Source: Xenophilus azovorans DSM 13620
GTDB taxonomy: Bacteria > Pseudomonadota > Gammaproteobacteria > Burkholderiales > Burkholderiaceae_C
Length of the DNA: 64,000 nucleotides
Direction: 5' to 3'
NCBI RefSeq assembly: GCF_000745855.1
Contig: NZ_JQKD01000012.1
Span: forward strand, 62,001 to 126,000
The position numbers and the translations under genes were made by a program. Position 1 is the first letter of the stretch. Every line of letters begins with the position of its first letter. A model generated the notes under the pieces. It was not told the DNA's origin and made no database searches. It was given only the letters and a program-made list of their open reading frames with translations. Shown here one piece after another: positions 15,935 through 24,454 of this stretch.

Positions 15935-16321
15935 TCAGTTGTTCAGCAGCAGGGATGTGATCAGCCCGGTGGCCACGGCCACCAGCGCGAAGTCGGTGCC
16001 GACCTGCACCCACTGCTGGCCGCGGGGCGGCGGCGCCAGGTGGCGGGCGCGCCAGTCCGTCACGACATGCTGGCGCTGGCGCCATTCGGACGGCAGCCGC
16101 TGGCCCCGGTGGAGGCGGTGCTGCGGACCGGCGCCCCGCGCCATGCCGGGGGCGTACCGGTCGTGCGTCTGCCACGAGGGACCGTGCTGGCGCATCGGCT
16201 GGTGCTGTTGCGGGCCGTGCCCGAACCGCTGGCCCGGACCGGGGAAGGGCTGCGCGCTGGCGATCGAGGCCAGGCCCAGGGAGGCGGCCAGTGCGACGGT
16301 GGTGAGCTTCGAGAACTTCAT
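15935..16321 (-). CDS. RcnB-family periplasmic protein
   Basis: A 128-aa protein with a signal peptide (MKFSKLTTVALAASLGLASI, cut near ASAQ). A Gln/His/Pro-rich linker is followed by the RcnB pattern: RLPSEW, VVTDWRARHLAPPP, WVQVGTDFALVAVATGLI. E. coli RcnB modulates Ni/Co export; most beta-proteobacterial members are uncharacterised. AAAGGAG precedes the start. It converges on the lactonase gene and does not appear to be part of the catabolic regulon. Confidence 0.82.
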   Translation of the reverse strand: MKFSKLTTVALAASLGLASIASAQPFPGPGQRFGHGPQQHQPMRQHGPSWQTHDRYAPGMARGAGPQHRLHRGQRLPSEWRQRQHVVTDWRARHLAPPPRGQQWVQVGTDFALVAVATGLITSLLLNN

Positions 16322-16538
16322 GCGCTTTCTCCTTTGAAAGGTCAGTGGAGTCAGCGTAGTGGTCGTGTCCTGCACGGCTTGTGCATGCGAACCATCGCAG
16401 CGGCAAAGACTGTGTAAACCCCCGGGAGGATTTCACGCGCGGCGTGGTCCGGTCATGCCATGTAGCCGCAGCCACACGTTTCCGGTGGTGCCGGACCGGA
16501 CGGCTTGTGCTGTGCATCGAACCGACGCAAAGAAAAAA

Positions 16539-16563
16539 GCCTGCTACCGAATCGATAGCAGGC
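16539..16563 (-). terminator. Rho-independent terminator of tRNA-Lys
   Basis: On the minus strand, an 8-base stem GCCTGCTA / TAGCAGGC (16563-16539) followed by TTTTTT. It begins 16 bases after the 3' end of tRNA-Lys. Confidence 0.85.
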
Positions 16564-16578
16564 TTTCCTTTGTAGACT

Positions 16579-16654
16579 TGGTGGGCCCTGAGTGACTCGA
16601 ACACTCGACCTACGGATTAAGAGTCCGCTGCTCTACCAACTGAGCTAAGAGCCC
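16579..16654 (-). tRNA. tRNA-Lys(CTT)
   Basis: A 76-base cloverleaf on the minus strand: acceptor GGGCTCT/AGGGCCC, D arm TAGCTCAGTTGGTAGAGC, anticodon loop CTCTTAA (anticodon CTT, reads AAG), T arm with TTCGAGT, discriminator A and encoded CCA. All stems pair. Confidence 0.97.
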
Positions 16655-16783
16655 CCGCCCTGTGCCGTTTGCGATGCAAGGCGGCGTTTTCAGGCAAGAC
16701 AATGATTATATGTCAGATTCGGACCGTGGTGCCAGCGCCCCCGGCCGCATCGGATGAAGTCGACGCCAACGAAGGAGCCCCTC

Positions 16784-17494
16784 ATGCCCGACACCCCCGC
16801 AGCGGCAGCACCGCAGATCGTCATCACCGGCGCCGCCGGCGCGCTCGGGCGCGCGGTGACGCAGCACTTCCTCGATCAGGGCGCGCGCGTGGCCTTGCTG
16901 GACCGCGATGCGGCGCACTTGCACCACGCCTTCCCCGGGCTGGAGAACTCGCCCCACCTGCTGCTGCCGGCCGATGTCTCATCGGCCGGCTCGGTCGCGG
17001 AGGCGGCCGCCCAGATCCTCAGGACCTTCGGCACGGTCGACGTCGTCGTCCACATCGCCGGCGGCTTCGAGATGGGCGAGCCGGTGCACGCGCTGGACCG
17101 CGCCGCGTGGGACAGGATGATGGACCTCAACGCCTGGTCCTTCGTCGCCGTCACGCAGGCCTTCGCGCCGGCGATGATCGAGCGCGGCGCAGGTGCCTTC
17201 GTGGCGGTGAGCGCGAAGTCCGCCAGCCGGGGTGTCGCGCACATGGCCGCCTATTGCGCTTCCAAGAGCGCGCTGCAGCGGCTGGTGGAAAGCGCGGCGG
17301 CGGAACTGGCCCCGCACGGCATCCGCGTCAACAGCATCGCGCCCAGCGTGCTCGACACGCCGGCCAACCGCCAGGCGATGCCCGATGCGAACCCGGCGGA
17401 ATGGGTGTCCACCACGGTGGCCGCGCAGACCATCGCCTTCCTGGCCGGCGGCGGCGCGCAGGCGCTGCACGGGCAGCACCTGGTGCTGGACTGA
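16784..17494 (+). CDS. SDR family oxidoreductase
   Basis: A 236-aa short-chain dehydrogenase. The cofactor motif VITGAAGALGRAV is near residue 15. Ser is in VAVSAKSASR, and YCASKSA gives Tyr ~157 and Lys ~161. A GAAGGAG sequence precedes ATG 16784. The substrate is unknown. It is a single plus-strand gene set between two minus-strand tRNA genes, with no operon partners, so nothing in its context suggests a pathway. Confidence 0.9.
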   Translation: MPDTPAAAAPQIVITGAAGALGRAVTQHFLDQGARVALLDRDAAHLHHAFPGLENSPHLLLPADVSSAGSVAEAAAQILRTFGTVDVVVHIAGGFEMGEPVHALDRAAWDRMMDLNAWSFVAVTQAFAPAMIERGAGAFVAVSAKSASRGVAHMAAYCASKSALQRLVESAAAELAPHGIRVNSIAPSVLDTPANRQAMPDANPAEWVSTTVAAQTIAFLAGGGAQALHGQHLVLD

Positions 17495-17499
17495 CACAA

Positions 17500-17530
17500 G
17501 AAAAAAGCCCCGCTGCCGAAGCAGCGGGGC
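17500..17530 (-). terminator. Rho-independent terminator of tRNA-Ala
   Basis: A 10-base perfect stem (17507-17516 with 17521-17530), a tetraloop reading TTCG on the minus strand, and a run of T on the minus strand (17506-17501). It terminates the minus-strand tRNA-Ala transcript and may also stop the convergent SDR transcript. Confidence 0.85.
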
Positions 17531-17545
17531 TGATGCGATGGGTTG

Positions 17546-17621
<76 letters not shown>

Positions 17622-17679
17622 ACAACGAGCCACGTATTTTACAACGAACGGCGGCCGCGTGGCGCCCGGGCCCAGGCGC

Positions 17680-18657
17680 TCACATCAGCAGGTGCTCGCC
17701 GGCGTTGTCGCCGCCCAGGATGACGTAGTTCACCTTGCGGATGTCCATCAGGCGCTTGCCGCCAGCGTAGCTGATGGAGCTCTGCACGTCCTGTTCCATC
17801 TCCACCAGGGTGTCGGCCAGCCGGCCCTTGATGGGCTCCAGGATGCGCTTGCCCTCGACGTGGCGGTATTCGCCCTTGTTGAAGTCGCTGGCCGAGCCGT
17901 AGTACTCCTTGAACAGCTGGCCGTCGACCTCCACGGTCTTGCCCGGCGACTCCTCGTGGCCTGCGAACAGCGAGCCGATCATCACCATCGTGGCGCCGAA
18001 GCGGATGCTCTTGGCGATGTCGCCGTGGTCGCGGATGCCGCCGTCGGCAATGATGGGCTTGGTCGCCACCCGCGCGCACCACTTGAGCGCCGAGAGCTGC
18101 CAGCCGCCGGTGCCGAAGCCGGTCTTGAGCTTGGTGATGCACACCTTGCCGGGCCCGATGCCGACCTTGGTGGCGTCGGCGCCCCAGTTCTCCAGGTCGA
18201 TCACCGCCTCGGGCGTGCCCACGTTGCCGGCGATGACGAAGGTCTGCGGCAGCTTCTGCTTGAGGTACGCGATCATGTTCTTCACGCTGTCGGCGTGGCC
18301 GTGCGCGATGTCGATGGTCACGTATTCGGGGGCCAGGCCCTCGGCCACCAGCTGGTCCACCGTCCGGTAGTCGGCCGGCTTGACGCCCAGCGAGATGGAG
18401 GCGAACACGCCGGCCTCCTTCATGCGCCGCGTGAAGGCGACGTTGTCCAGGTCGAAGCGGTGCATCACGTAGAAGTAGCCGTTCTTCGCCAGCCACAGGC
18501 AGATGGACTCGTCCACCACGGTCTTCATGTTGGCCGGCACCACCGGCAGGCGGAAGCTGCGTCCGCCCAGCTCCACGCTGGCGTCGCATTCGGAGCGGCT
18601 TTCCACGCGGCACTTGCGCGGCAGCAGCAGGACGTTGTCGTAGTCGAAGATTTCCAT
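17680..18657 (-). CDS. guaC: GMP reductase
   Basis: A 325-aa NADPH-dependent GMP reductase (GMP to IMP plus ammonia), of the IMPDH/GMPR TIM-barrel family. Key segments are [19 protein letters not shown], the catalytic Cys ~173 in [11 protein letters not shown], and [21 protein letters not shown] for phosphate binding. The length and sequence fit the shorter GuaC type known from Firmicutes. There is no CBS pair, which argues against IMP dehydrogenase. AAAGGAGA stands 9 bases before ATG 18657. A terminator-like hairpin lies in its leader. Confidence 0.95.
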   Translation of the reverse strand: MEIFDYDNVLLLPRKCRVESRSECDASVELGGRSFRLPVVPANMKTVVDESICLWLAKNGYFYVMHRFDLDNVAFTRRMKEAGVFASISLGVKPADYRTVDQLVAEGLAPEYVTIDIAHGHADSVKNMIAYLKQKLPQTFVIAGNVGTPEAVIDLENWGADATKVGIGPGKVCITKLKTGFGTGGWQLSALKWCARVATKPIIADGGIRDHGDIAKSIRFGATMVMIGSLFAGHEESPGKTVEVDGQLFKEYYGSASDFNKGEYRHVEGKRILEPIKGRLADTLVEMEQDVQSSISYAGGKRLMDIRKVNYVILGGDNAGEHLLM

Positions 18658-18756
18658 GGCCAGGCTCTCCTTTGAGCGCAATGACGTCGTTGAACGGTTC
18701 GGAGGGATGAGCGCTTGGCTTGGCCGGCCTTGGTGCCGCGCGGGAGGAGGGCGGCA

Positions 18757-18802
18757 ACAAAAAACCGGGCGCAAGAAAACTTGGGCCCGGTGATTGATTC
18801 TA
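18757..18802 (-). promoter_or_regulatory. guaC leader: TAGAAT box and promoter-proximal terminator-like hairpin
   Basis: On the minus strand, TAGAAT (18802-18797) is followed at once by a hairpin with 7-base arms ACCGGGC / GCCCGGT (18791-18785 and 18770-18764) and a T-run. It lies about 100 bases before the guaC start. It could be an attenuator, or a terminator left from other transcription. The rest of the 363-base guaC-azurin gap holds the azurin promoter; nothing else was seen in it. Confidence 0.45.
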
Positions 18803-18900
18803 GCGAGGCGTGTGCGCCGGCGGATTCTGCCGGTGGATATGGCCGCCATATGGGAAGGGCCATGGCCGGTTCGTGGAAGACGCGCCCGGGGCGACGGGAT

Positions 18901-18942
18901 TTGATCCAGGTCATGCCGCCTCCCCGCGCCGCCGTCCAGAAT
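18901..18942 (+). promoter_or_regulatory. FNR/ANR-like box and -10 of the azurin promoter
   Basis: TTGATCCAGGTCAT (18901-18914) differs by one base from the common FNR/FixK-type site TTGATCCAGGTCAA. CAGAAT at 18937-18942 sits where a -10 should be if the box is centred at -41.5 (start ~18949). This is class II FNR spacing and would give oxygen-limited induction of azurin. Confidence 0.6.
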
Positions 18943-19020
18943 GCCTGCATCGGGCGGCCCGGCCGTGCCGGGCGCCGCCCGCCCGCAGCCCTGCTGCACA
19001 TCCCCAAGGAAAGTACCTTC

Positions 19021-19467
19021 ATGAAGCACTATTTCGTTGCCGCCCTCCTGGCCGTCGGTTCCGTGGCCGTCCATGCCGCCGACTGCGCCATCACCGTCGA
19101 GAGCAATGACGCCATGCAGTTCGACAAGAAGGAGATCGTCGCGCCCAAGAGCTGCAAGACCTTCAACGTGCAGCTCAAGCATGTCGGCAAGCTGCCCAAG
19201 GCCGCGATGGGCCACAACTGGGTGCTGACGAAGACGGCCGACGTGCAGGCCGTGGCCAACGACGGCATCCCTGCCGGCCTGAACGCGCAGTACCTCAAGG
19301 CCGGCGACGCGCGGGTGATCGCGCACACCAAGGTGATCGGCGGCGGCGAGACCGATTCGGTCGCCGTGGACATGTCCAAGCTCAAGGCCGGCGAGTCCTA
19401 CACCTTCTTCTGCTCCTTCCCGGGCCATTCCGGCATCATGAAGGGCACCTTCAAAATCGGAAGCTGA
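19021..19467 (+). CDS. azu: Azurin
   Basis: A 148-aa blue copper protein. After a 19-residue signal peptide the copper ligands are His65 (MGHNW), Cys131, His136 and Met140 ([11 protein letters not shown]). In mature numbering these are the classical 46, 112, 117 and 121. Cys22 and Cys45 form the expected disulfide. It carries electrons in the periplasm, for example to cytochrome c peroxidase or nitrite reductase. AAGGAAAG precedes the start. It diverges from guaC and has an FNR-like box upstream. Confidence 0.97.
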   Translation: MKHYFVAALLAVGSVAVHAADCAITVESNDAMQFDKKEIVAPKSCKTFNVQLKHVGKLPKAAMGHNWVLTKTADVQAVANDGIPAGLNAQYLKAGDARVIAHTKVIGGGETDSVAVDMSKLKAGESYTFFCSFPGHSGIMKGTFKIGS

Positions 19468-19473
19468 GGAACT

Positions 19474-19588
19474 CCCCCAGTCTCCGCGGACTTCGTTCCG
19501 CTGCGCCAACCCCCTCAAGGGGGCACACGCCACGGCCCGGCAAAGCCGGTTCCGTGCGTGTTCCCGCGTGGCCTGCTCCGCGGCCTTC
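19474..19588. repeat. Dispersed ~115-bp repeat, copy 1
   Basis: It lies just after the azurin gene. Its reverse complement recurs at 33109-33223 with most bases identical, including a 50-plus-base block covering CAGTCTCCGCGGACTTCG and CCAACCCCCTCAAGGGGG. The core CCCCCTCAAGGGGG is a palindrome. It is probably a REP-type intergenic repeat of this lineage. Confidence 0.85.
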
Positions 19589-19660
19589 TGATCGCCACCA
19601 TCGTCGTTGATGCCGTGAGCTGACGTGGGTGCGCGGCACCGGCGTTCCTACAATGCGGGC

Positions 19661-22063
19661 ATGTCTCTTCCGGGCTTCGACGCCGGGCCCAGCGCGGCCG
19701 CTTCCTCCGCTTCTTCCTCTCCCCTGCTCGCCAACCTCAACGAGGAGCAACTGGCCGCGGTGACGCTGCCCGCGGGCAACGCGCTCATCCTCGCCGGCGC
19801 CGGCTCGGGCAAGACGCGGGTGCTGACCACGCGCATCGCCTGGCTGCTGTCCACCGGGCAGGTGTCGCCGGGCGGGGTGATGGCCGTCACCTTCACCAAC
19901 AAGGCCGCCAAGGAGATGATGACGCGCCTGACGGCGATGCTGCCCGTCAACGTGCGCGGCATGTGGATCGGCACCTTCCACGGCCTGTGCAACCGCTTCC
20001 TGCGCGCGCACTGGAAGCTGGCCGGCCTGCCGCAGAGCTTCCAGATCCTCGACACGCAGGACCAGCTCTCGGCCATCAAGCGGCTGATGAAGCAGTTCAA
20101 CGTCGACGACGAGCGCTTCCCGGCCAAGCAGACGCAGTGGTTCATCGCCGGCGCCAAGGAGGAGGGCCAGCGCCCGCGCGACATCCAGCCGCGCGGCGAG
20201 GAGGAGCGCAAGAAGGTCGAGCTCTACCAGCTCTACGAGGAGCAGTGCCAGCGCGAGGGCGTGGTGGACTTCGGCGAGCTGATGCTGCGCAGCTACGAGC
20301 TGCTGCGCGACAACGACCCCGTGCGAGAGCACTACCAGCGGCGCTTCCGCCACATCCTGATCGACGAGTTCCAGGACACCAACCGGCTGCAGTACGCGTG
20401 GATCAAGATGCTCTCGGGCAGCAACGACGAGCAGGGCCGCTTCCACCCCGGCGCCGGCAGCGTGCTGGCGGTGGGCGACGACGACCAGAGCATCTACGCC
20501 TTCCGCGGCGCGCGCGTGGGCAACATGAGCGACTTCGTGCGCGAGTTCGACGTCGCGCACCAGATCAAGCTGGAGCGCAACTACCGCAGCTTCAGCAACA
20601 TCCTCGACTCGGCCAACGCGCTGATCAGCCACAACCGCCACCGCCTGGGCAAGAACCTGCGCACCGACCAGGGCCCCGGCGAGCCGGTGCGCGTGTACGA
20701 GGCGCCGAGCGACTTCGCCGAGGCGCAGTGGATGGTGGAGGAGATCCGCCAGCTGGTGCGCGACGACGTGCCTCGCAGCGAGATCGCCGTGCTCTACCGC
20801 AGCAACGCGCAGAGCCGGGTGATGGAGACGGCGCTGTTCAATGCCGCCGTGCCCTACCGCGTCTACGGCGGCCTGCGCTTCTTCGAGCGGGCCGAGATCA
20901 AGCATGCGCTGGCCTACCTGCGCCTGCTGGAGAACCCGGGCGACGACACCAGCTTCATGCGGGTGGTGAATTTTCCGCCGCGCGGCATCGGCGCGCGCAG
21001 CGTGGAGCAGTTGCAGGATGCGGCGCGCGCCAGGGGCCTCGCGCTGTACACGGCGGTGGAGGGCCTGAGCGGGCGCGCGGGCGCCAACCTGGCGGCCTTC
21101 GTCGCGAAGATCGATGTGCTGCGCGAGCAGACGCAGGGCCTGTCGCTCAAGGAGATCATCGAGCAGGTGCTGGATTCGAGCGGCCTGGTCGAGCACTACC
21201 GCGCCGACCGCGAGGGCGCCGACCGGCTGGAGAACCTGGAGGAACTGGTCAACGCGGCCGAGAGCTTCGTCACGCAGGAGGGCTTCGGCCGCGACGCGGT
21301 GGCGCTGCCGGTGGACGAACTGCGCCAGAGCCCGGCCAGCCAGGGCATCGACCCCTCGCGACCGCTGACGGACGAGGCCCTGGTCCCCGATGCCGAGACC
21401 GGCGAGACGCTCAGTCCGCTGGCGGCCTTCCTCACGCACGCGGCGCTCGAGTCCGGCGACAACCAGGCGCAGGCCGGGCAGGACGCGGTGCAGCTGATGA
21501 CCGTGCACGCCGCCAAGGGCCTGGAGTTCGACGTCGTCTTCATCAGCGGCCTGGAAGAGGGCCTGTTCCCCCACGAGAACGCGATGAGCGACTTCGACGG
21601 GCTGGAGGAGGAGCGCCGCCTGATGTATGTCGCCATCACCCGCGCGCGCAAGCGGCTGTACCTGAGCCATTCGCAGACGCGGCTGCTGCACGGCCAGACG
21701 CGCTACAACGTCAAGAGCCGCTTCTTCGACGAACTGCCGGAGGAGGCGCTGAAGTGGCTGACGCCGCGCAACGCGGGCTTCGGCCAGTTCGGCGCCGGCC
21801 CGGGTTCGATGGGCAGCCGGGCGTCGCGCGCCGGCTTCGACGGCGGCTACTTTTCCGGCGGCGCCGCGGCGGCGCCGGTGCCCCGGCAGGCGCAGACGCC
21901 GCAGGGCCTGCGCGTGGGCCAGCAGGTGTTCCACACCAAGTTCGGCGAGGGCACGCTGCTGGCGCTGGAAGGCAGCGGCGACGACGCGCGCGCCAAGGTC
22001 CGCTTCAACCGGCACGGCGAGAAGTGGCTGGCGCTCAGCGTCGCCAAGCTCACGCCGGTGTGA
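19661..22063 (+). CDS. uvrD: UvrD-type DNA helicase II
   Basis: An 800-aa superfamily 1A helicase. Motif I is AGAGSGKT (~45-52), motif II DEFQDTN, motif III GDDDQSIYAFRGA, motif V MTVHAAKGLEFDVVF and motif VI YVAITRARKRLYLS. The C-terminal ~60 residues (VGQQVFHTKFGEGTLLALEG) form the Tudor-like UvrD tail that binds RNA polymerase or UvrB. It unwinds 3'-5' in nucleotide excision and mismatch repair. An upstream in-frame GTG 19625 is possible, but family alignment favours 19661. Rep or PcrA naming is the alternative. Confidence 0.93.
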   Translation: MSLPGFDAGPSAAASSASSSPLLANLNEEQLAAVTLPAGNALILAGAGSGKTRVLTTRIAWLLSTGQVSPGGVMAVTFTNKAAKEMMTRLTAMLPVNVRGMWIGTFHGLCNRFLRAHWKLAGLPQSFQILDTQDQLSAIKRLMKQFNVDDERFPAKQTQWFIAGAKEEGQRPRDIQPRGEEERKKVELYQLYEEQCQREGVVDFGELMLRSYELLRDNDPVREHYQRRFRHILIDEFQDTNRLQYAWIKMLSGSNDEQGRFHPGAGSVLAVGDDDQSIYAFRGARVGNMSDFVREFDVAHQIKLERNYRSFSNILDSANALISHNRHRLGKNLRTDQGPGEPVRVYEAPSDFAEAQWMVEEIRQLVRDDVPRSEIAVLYRSNAQSRVMETALFNAAVPYRVYGGLRFFERAEIKHALAYLRLLENPGDDTSFMRVVNFPPRGIGARSVEQLQDAARARGLALYTAVEGLSGRAGANLAAFVAKIDVLREQTQGLSLKEIIEQVLDSSGLVEHYRADREGADRLENLEELVNAAESFVTQEGFGRDAVALPVDELRQSPASQGIDPSRPLTDEALVPDAETGETLSPLAAFLTHAALESGDNQAQAGQDAVQLMTVHAAKGLEFDVVFISGLEEGLFPHENAMSDFDGLEEERRLMYVAITRARKRLYLSHSQTRLLHGQTRYNVKSRFFDELPEEALKWLTPRNAGFGQFGAGPGSMGSRASRAGFDGGYFSGGAAAAPVPRQAQTPQGLRVGQQVFHTKFGEGTLLALEGSGDDARAKVRFNRHGEKWLALSVAKLTPV

Positions 22064-22069
22064 AGCTCG

Positions 22070-22867
22070 TCAATCCGCCTGGAAGCAGTCGCGGAAGCTG
22101 AACCAGGTGGAGCCGAGGAACATGGCGGTCAGGACGAAGGAGCCGCCGACCATCACCGCCAGGCCCAGTCCGCCGGCCACGGCCATCGCCAGGCCGCCGA
22201 CCAGCGACAGCACGATGCTGGCCGCCAGCACCACGCCGAACCAGACGATGCCGTAGACCGCCATCGCGCCGAAGTTGCGCAGGCAGGTCACGAGGCTGAA
22301 GAACAGGCTCTTGACCGGCGGCACCGCATGCCAGTGCACCAGGGCCGGCGCGTGCCAGAAGGCGAGCGCCAGCGGCAGGTACAGCACCATGCGCAGCAGC
22401 AGCGCGCCCTGGAAGCCGGCGCTCTGGATCACCTCCGGCCGGGGCGCGCCCTGGTCGTCGAAGGCCGAGGCGAAGGGGTCGCCGGTGATGGCCGTGGCCA
22501 GCAGGCCGACCAGCAGCACGCCCACCGCATACAGCGCGCCCAGCATGGCCAGCGGCCGGATGCGGTCGCGCACGGCGCGCAGCGCAGCCATGAACAGCAC
22601 GGCCGAGACGGGCCGGCCGTCGGGCGCGAGGCGCCCGGGCGGCAAGCGGCTGGCCTGCTCGGCCGCGACCATCATCGCCAGGGTGCTGGCCGGCGCCAGT
22701 GCCACCGCCAGCGCGCCGCCCACCAGCGGCACGCGCGAGAGCAGCGCGATGGCCGACATGAACAGCATGAACAGCGAGAAGAAGGCCATCGGCTGCCGGC
22801 GGAAGGCCGACAGCCCCTCGCGCACCCATCGGGCGCCCGTTCCCGGTGCGACGACGAGCAGCCTCAT
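22070..22867 (-). CDS. BPSS1780-type membrane protein
   Basis: A 265-aa integral membrane protein with about six hydrophobic segments (for example MAFFSLFMLFMSAIALL, LAMLGALYAVGVLLVGLLA, AVYGIVWFGVVLAASIVLSL). The opening MRLLVVAPGTGARWVREG and the SLVTCLRNFGAMAVYG segment match the BPSS1780 family known in Burkholderiales. Function is unknown. Its ATG overlaps the stop of the homoserine kinase gene by 4 bases, so the two are translationally coupled. It converges on uvrD with a 6-base gap. Confidence 0.85.
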   Translation of the reverse strand: MRLLVVAPGTGARWVREGLSAFRRQPMAFFSLFMLFMSAIALLSRVPLVGGALAVALAPASTLAMMVAAEQASRLPPGRLAPDGRPVSAVLFMAALRAVRDRIRPLAMLGALYAVGVLLVGLLATAITGDPFASAFDDQGAPRPEVIQSAGFQGALLLRMVLYLPLALAFWHAPALVHWHAVPPVKSLFFSLVTCLRNFGAMAVYGIVWFGVVLAASIVLSLVGGLAMAVAGGLGLAVMVGGSFVLTAMFLGSTWFSFRDCFQAD

Positions 22868-23925
22868 GCGGCGAGCGCGGGCTGCGGGGCGACCCACGTG
22901 GTCGCGGGCGCCTGCGGCGTGCACGCGCGCCGGCGCAGCACGCGCTCGAAGTGCGCGGGATCGTGCGCCTTGAGCATGCTGGCCTCGCGCGGCAGGTGGA
23001 AGTCCCACAGCCGCGAGATCCAGAAGCGCAGCGCGCCGGCGCGCAGCATGGCGGGCAGCAGCGTGCGCTCGGCGGCGGTCAGCGGGCGCACCGACTGGTA
23101 GGCGTCCAGCAGCGCGGCACCGCGCGCGGCGTCGGGCGTGCCGGTGGGCAGGTCGATCGCCCAGTCGTTCAGGCACACGGCGATGTCGAACAGCCAGGTG
23201 TCGGTGCCGGCGAAGTAGAAGTCGAACACGCCGGTCAGGCGAGGGGGCTCGCCGGGCGCGCCCTCGCTGAACATCGCGTTGTCGCGGAACAGGTCGGCAT
23301 GCACCGGCCCGCGCGGCAGAGCGGCATAGGCGGAAGAGGCGGCCACGTGGTTCTGGTAGGCCAGCTCGCCCGCCAGCAGGGCGGCCTGATGTTCGTCCAG
23401 GTGGGGCATGACCACCGGAGCGGTTTCGTTCCACCAGGCCAGGCCGCGCAGGTTGGGCTGGATGCGCGGGAAGTCGCGCGCTGCCAGGTGCATGCGCGCC
23501 AGCAGGGCGCCGAGCTCGCGGCAGTGGTGCTCGCCCGGCGCCAGCTCGCTGTGGCCGGCCAGCCGGCGGACCACGGCGGCGGGCTTGCCGGCCACGGTGT
23601 GCAACAGGGCGCAGGGGGCGTTGGCCGTCACTTCCAGCGGATGCGCGTCGGCGGCGGGGGCCGCCTGGGTCGGGTCGGCCGCGGGCTCGGGCACCGGCAG
23701 GCCGCGCTCGGCCAGGTGCTTCATCAGGCACAGGTAGTAGGGCAGTTGGTCGGCATGCAGGCGCTCGAACAGCGTCAGCACCCATTCGCCCTGGTCGGTG
23801 CTGGCGAAGTAGTTGGTGTTCTCGATGCCGCCCTCGATGCCGCGCAGCGACTGCAGCTCGCCCAGGCCCAGCCGGCGCATGAGGGCGCCGGCCTCTTCGG
23901 CGCCGACTTCGGTGAAGACCGCCAC
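22864..23925 (-). CDS. thrB: Homoserine kinase (ThrB2, APH-fold type)
   Basis: A 353-aa homoserine kinase of the aminoglycoside-phosphotransferase fold, the type found in many proteobacteria instead of GHMP ThrB. Typical segments are MAVFTEVGAEEAGALMRRLG, GIEGGIENTNYF (nucleotide loop), catalytic HADLFRDNAMF and metal-binding GVFDFYFAGTDTWLFD. It makes O-phospho-L-homoserine for threonine synthesis. The start is GTG 23925, 10 bases after the DUF2782 stop; the family opening MAVFTEV confirms it. It forms an operon with the DUF2782 and BPSS1780-type genes. Confidence 0.93.
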   Translation of the reverse strand: MAVFTEVGAEEAGALMRRLGLGELQSLRGIEGGIENTNYFASTDQGEWVLTLFERLHADQLPYYLCLMKHLAERGLPVPEPAADPTQAAPAADAHPLEVTANAPCALLHTVAGKPAAVVRRLAGHSELAPGEHHCRELGALLARMHLAARDFPRIQPNLRGLAWWNETAPVVMPHLDEHQAALLAGELAYQNHVAASSAYAALPRGPVHADLFRDNAMFSEGAPGEPPRLTGVFDFYFAGTDTWLFDIAVCLNDWAIDLPTGTPDAARGAALLDAYQSVRPLTAAERTLLPAMLRAGALRFWISRLWDFHLPREASMLKAHDPAHFERVLRRRACTPQAPATTWVAPQPALAA

Positions 23926-23935
23926 GGTGCGGCCG

Positions 23936-24292
23936 TCAGAACTTCAGCACGTTCCAGACCCGCGGGCCCTTGTCGCCGCCGCCGGTGGCGGCGCTGCCCT
24001 GGCGCGACGGGTCGGCCGGCATGACCTCGTAGGAGGGCATGTTGTTCTTCGGCTGCACGGTGATGTTCTGGGTGACGCCGCCGTAGCGAAGCTCCTCCAC
24101 GCGGGCGCCCTTGTCCTCGACCGTGATGTGCTCGATCTTCTGGTTGCGGCGCCCGTCCAGCGGCTCGCCCTGCGCCGGCTGCGCCTCGGCGGGGGCCGGC
24201 GCGGGCTGGGCATGGAGCAGGGCCGGGGCCAGGGCGCAACCCGCCGCCAGCAGCGCGGCGTGCAGGGGGGCGAAGAGGTGCGTGCGGGTCAT
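23936..24292 (-). CDS. DUF2782 family periplasmic protein
   Basis: A 118-aa secreted protein. The signal peptide (TRTHLFAPLHAALLAAGCAL) is followed by a Pro/Ala linker and a domain with NQKIEHITVEDKGARVEELR, VTQNITVQPKN and RVWNVLKF, typical of DUF2782. This family usually sits between polA and homoserine kinase in Burkholderiales, as here. Function is unknown. ATG 24301 is an alternative start. Confidence 0.85.
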   Translation of the reverse strand: MTRTHLFAPLHAALLAAGCALAPALLHAQPAPAPAEAQPAQGEPLDGRRNQKIEHITVEDKGARVEELRYGGVTQNITVQPKNNMPSYEVMPADPSRQGSAATGGGDKGPRVWNVLKF

Positions 24293-24454
24293 GCCCGGCA
24301 TTGTAGGTGGGGGCCTGCGCGCGCGCTGTCGGCCGCTGCCGCCTCCCGGGCGCCGAATGGGCCTTCGCGCCGGGCGGGCACAATGGTTTTTTCCGCGCCG
24401 CTGCAAGGGTCGCCGTGTCCCCCGGCGGCCTGCGTGCGCCAAGGTGTAGTTCCA

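Noticed and set aside
16579-16654. tRNA-Lys as the attachment site of a genomic island carrying the catabolic cluster
   Set aside because: No integrase gene and no second copy of the tRNA 3' end were seen in the window. The cluster's base composition looks like its surroundings.
19474-19588. Repeat as remnant of an insertion sequence
   Set aside because: No transposase fragment, target-site duplication or terminal inverted repeats could be seen.
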